From Sphingobacteriales bacterium UTBCD1 (lineage in GTDB: Bacteria > Bacteroidota > Bacteroidia > Chitinophagales > Chitinophagaceae), in contig MWTC01000004.1 of the NCBI GenBank assembly GCA_002066995.1, forward strand, positions 22,606 through 86,605: DNA of 64,000 bases, written 5' to 3'. Positions 62,628-64,000 of this stretch are shown here, piece by piece. A program made the position numbers and the translations under genes. The notes under the pieces were generated by a model. It saw only the letters and a list, made by a program, of their open reading frames with translations. It was not told where the DNA came from and did not search any database. Within the stretch, counting starts at the first letter, position 1. Every line of letters starts with the position of its first letter.

Positions 62628-63632
62628 ATGAAATCAATTCTTCTTTCATTCATTTTTGCAATGCTTACTGCTAACCTCTTTGCCCAAAAGCAAACCTTTG
62701 ATATCGTTTCCTACAATGCGCCAAAAGACTGGACAGAAAAACAAGGTGATGGCAACATTTCCTATTCACGGATTGATGGCGCTTCGTGGGCGCAGATTGC
62801 CATCTATCAGCATCGCAACTGCGAAGGTGATATACAAACCGATTTTGATAAAGACTGGAATGAATTAGTTGCATCCAATAAAACTATTGCTGCCCCTGAT
62901 AAGACAGAACCCCAAACTGCAGAAGGCTGGACGGTGATGAGCGGAAGCGGCGTGTGGCAATACAACGGTGCAAATGTGGCCACCATTCTTACCATTTATT
63001 CAAACAACAACATTTGTGTTGCTGTATTATGCAACGCTACCGCACAGCCTTACCTGAAAGATTATAAAGACCTGATAGCTTCTGTAGATTTAGATGCAAG
63101 TACTATTTCAAAAGATTCAGCCAATGAAATTACTTCAACGAACAATTCTGCAATCTCGGGAAGCTGGAGTTATTCCATATCTCAATCAGCTTTTGGTTCA
63201 TCAACCACCGGGTATAGCACCCGTCAATACACGTTTAATAATGATGGCAGCTACACTTATCGGTATAAAGTTTTTTCATCTACTATTAATGTACTGTTGT
63301 TGCAATACGAAAGTGGCAATTATTCAGTAAATGGTAACCAAATTACTATTTCACCGGCAAATGGCGCCAATGAAGAATGGAGCAAGGACAATGTGCATCC
63401 TGACCAGTGGGGCAAACTTTTGAAAACTGGCAAAAGAAAATTAGAAAAAGTAACCTACACTTTTACCCTCCAGTATTTTTCAGGAATCAAAGAAACCGAT
63501 TTGATATTGCAGGCTGCAAAACCCACGGAAAGAGAAGGCGCATTTGGCAATATGCAGGATTTTCCTAACGGATGGGCATTCAAGCCTTGTAATGCACAAA
63601 ATAACCCAATGATAGAACTGCCTGAGCGGTGA
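62628..63632 (+). CDS. Exported two-domain beta-rich protein, unknown function
   Basis: A 334-residue protein: signal peptide (ILLSFIFAMLTANLFAQ), a first domain (about 22-155) that looks like a PsbP/Mog1-type fold (ISYSRIDGASWAQIAIYQHR, then DKDWNELVASNK and a closing LIASVDLD), and a second (about 170-334) resembling a lipocalin-like sheet (SGSWSYSISQSAFGSS, YTFNNDGSYTYRYKVF, YESGNYSVNGNQITISP). Proteins with this second domain are common in Bacteroidota but lack an assigned role. It is the last complete member of the regulon in view. Confidence 0.72.
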   Translation: MKSILLSFIFAMLTANLFAQKQTFDIVSYNAPKDWTEKQGDGNISYSRIDGASWAQIAIYQHRNCEGDIQTDFDKDWNELVASNKTIAAPDKTEPQTAEGWTVMSGSGVWQYNGANVATILTIYSNNNICVAVLCNATAQPYLKDYKDLIASVDLDASTISKDSANEITSTNNSAISGSWSYSISQSAFGSSTTGYSTRQYTFNNDGSYTYRYKVFSSTINVLLLQYESGNYSVNGNQITISPANGANEEWSKDNVHPDQWGKLLKTGKRKLEKVTYTFTLQYFSGIKETDLILQAAKPTEREGAFGNMQDFPNGWAFKPCNAQNNPMIELPER

Positions 63633-63672
63633 AAAAAATTAGCACAAACAAATGCTACTGGATAATTCTTTG

Positions 63673-63987
63673 TCACGGATACACAGATAAATTTTATTGT
63701 CTAAATAGGTTTTAGAAGTGGCTCCCCCTCTTCCACATTCTTTCATCTGTGCATCCCTGTCTGCCGACAGGCAGGTGTGGCTCTTCTCTTCTTCTCTGTG
63801 GCAAAAGAGATATCGCCACGAAAGCACCAGGGCACTATGGTTCACGAAGATTTTACTTTGTGCTGCTTCGTGTCTTTGAGCTTTTCCCGATTGCATACGG
63901 GACAGGAGTGGCAAGAATAACTTTCGCCACGAAGACACCAAGGCACCAAGGTTCACGAAGTTTTTTTTATATCTGTGCATCTGTAGC
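63673..63987. repeat. Composite R1[R2]R1 repeat with P1 and P2 inserts
   Basis: R1 left arm TCACGGATACACAGAT (63673-63688), right arm split by a third P1 palindrome (63756-63775), R2 units from 63814, one with a P2-type insert (63884-63906, TCCCGATTGCATACGGGA), and a final R1 right arm (63971-63987). Nesting matches the composite at 53351. Confidence 0.8.
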
Positions 63988-63994
63988 AAAAAAA

Positions 63995-64000
63995 ATCATC
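63995..64000 (+). promoter_or_regulatory. Start of a further regulon palindrome, cut by the window end
   Basis: The final ATCATC, preceded by an A-run and an R1 right arm in the same arrangement as promoters B, D and F. Probably the sixth promoter of the set, but only its first six bases are visible. Confidence 0.4.

Noticed and set aside
1..64000. tRNA or rRNA genes
   Set aside because: No GGTTCGAATCC-type T-arm with cloverleaf context or rRNA sequence was recognised on either strand.

Overview
The window looks like about 64 kb of chromosome from a Bacteroidota species, probably Chitinophagia (Chitinophagaceae-like). The grounds are TAnnTTTG-type -7 boxes with AT-rich short leaders, a type IX secretion (T9SS) C-terminal sorting domain, DUF5606, DUF5777 and OMP_b-brl TonB-type families, an Nfu-type scaffold and SPII lipoproteins. 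No tRNA, rRNA, integrase, IS transposase or CRISPR array was seen.

Layout. 0-4.3 kb: tail of an unrecognised gene, a PnuC transporter, a decayed cupin gene, two small unknown genes, an Nfu-type Fe-S protein, an OmpA-family lipoprotein and a small exported protein carrying a PTGRQAG insertion. 4.5-8.6 kb: a respiratory membrane module (cytochrome c, small Tat-like anchor, four-cluster ferredoxin subunit, NrfD/PsrC quinol subunit, exported protein) with no molybdopterin subunit in view. 8.7-12.3 kb: a lipoprotein, then a YceI / CX4CH lipoprotein / DUF5777 barrel operon. 12.5-18.4 kb: small asparaginase, UvrD/PcrA helicase, GH25 muramidase, small membrane proteins and SCO1. 19-25.7 kb: M3 peptidase, DUF5606, a TonB-type receptor followed by an anti-sigma-like and two Spy-like proteins. 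26-32.4 kb: two large paralogous beta-rich exported proteins and a T9SS-sorted protein. 32.4-48.3 kb: polA, DPP IV-like peptidase, uvrB, GNAT, mgsA, recA, DUF2905, PEP synthase, PepSY protein, alpha/beta hydrolase. 48.5-53.3 kb: typA, then a NarL-type response regulator and its TPR histidine kinase.

53.3-64 kb is the accessory region and the most interesting part. Five transcription units encode exported or membrane proteins: an Hcp-like protein; a DUF4870-type protein with an M48 peptidase and a lipoprotein; a large exported protein with a lectin-like C-terminus; a TPR protein; and a two-domain exported protein. All five share one promoter: a palindromic box (ATCAT-N8-ATGAT with a T6 core) followed after exactly 22 nt by TAnTTTTA, with unrelated spacers and no TTTG at the -33 position. 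A sixth copy begins at the last bases of the window, and an orphan copy lies upstream of the histidine kinase gene. This looks like a dedicated activator-dependent regulon.

The gaps between these units are filled by two families of imperfect hairpin repeats (R1, GCCACAGATGCACAGAT; R2, GCCACGAAGACACCAAGGCAC), which start just after stop codons and run up to the promoter boxes. Each of the two GxxExxY (PD-(D/E)XK-like) genes is flanked by a different family: one by R1, the other by R2. Two shorter palindromes (P1, P2) are inserted inside R1 and R2 arms. A nuclease-like protein paired with its own repeat family, loosely comparable to RAYT/REP, is proposed as a hypothesis.
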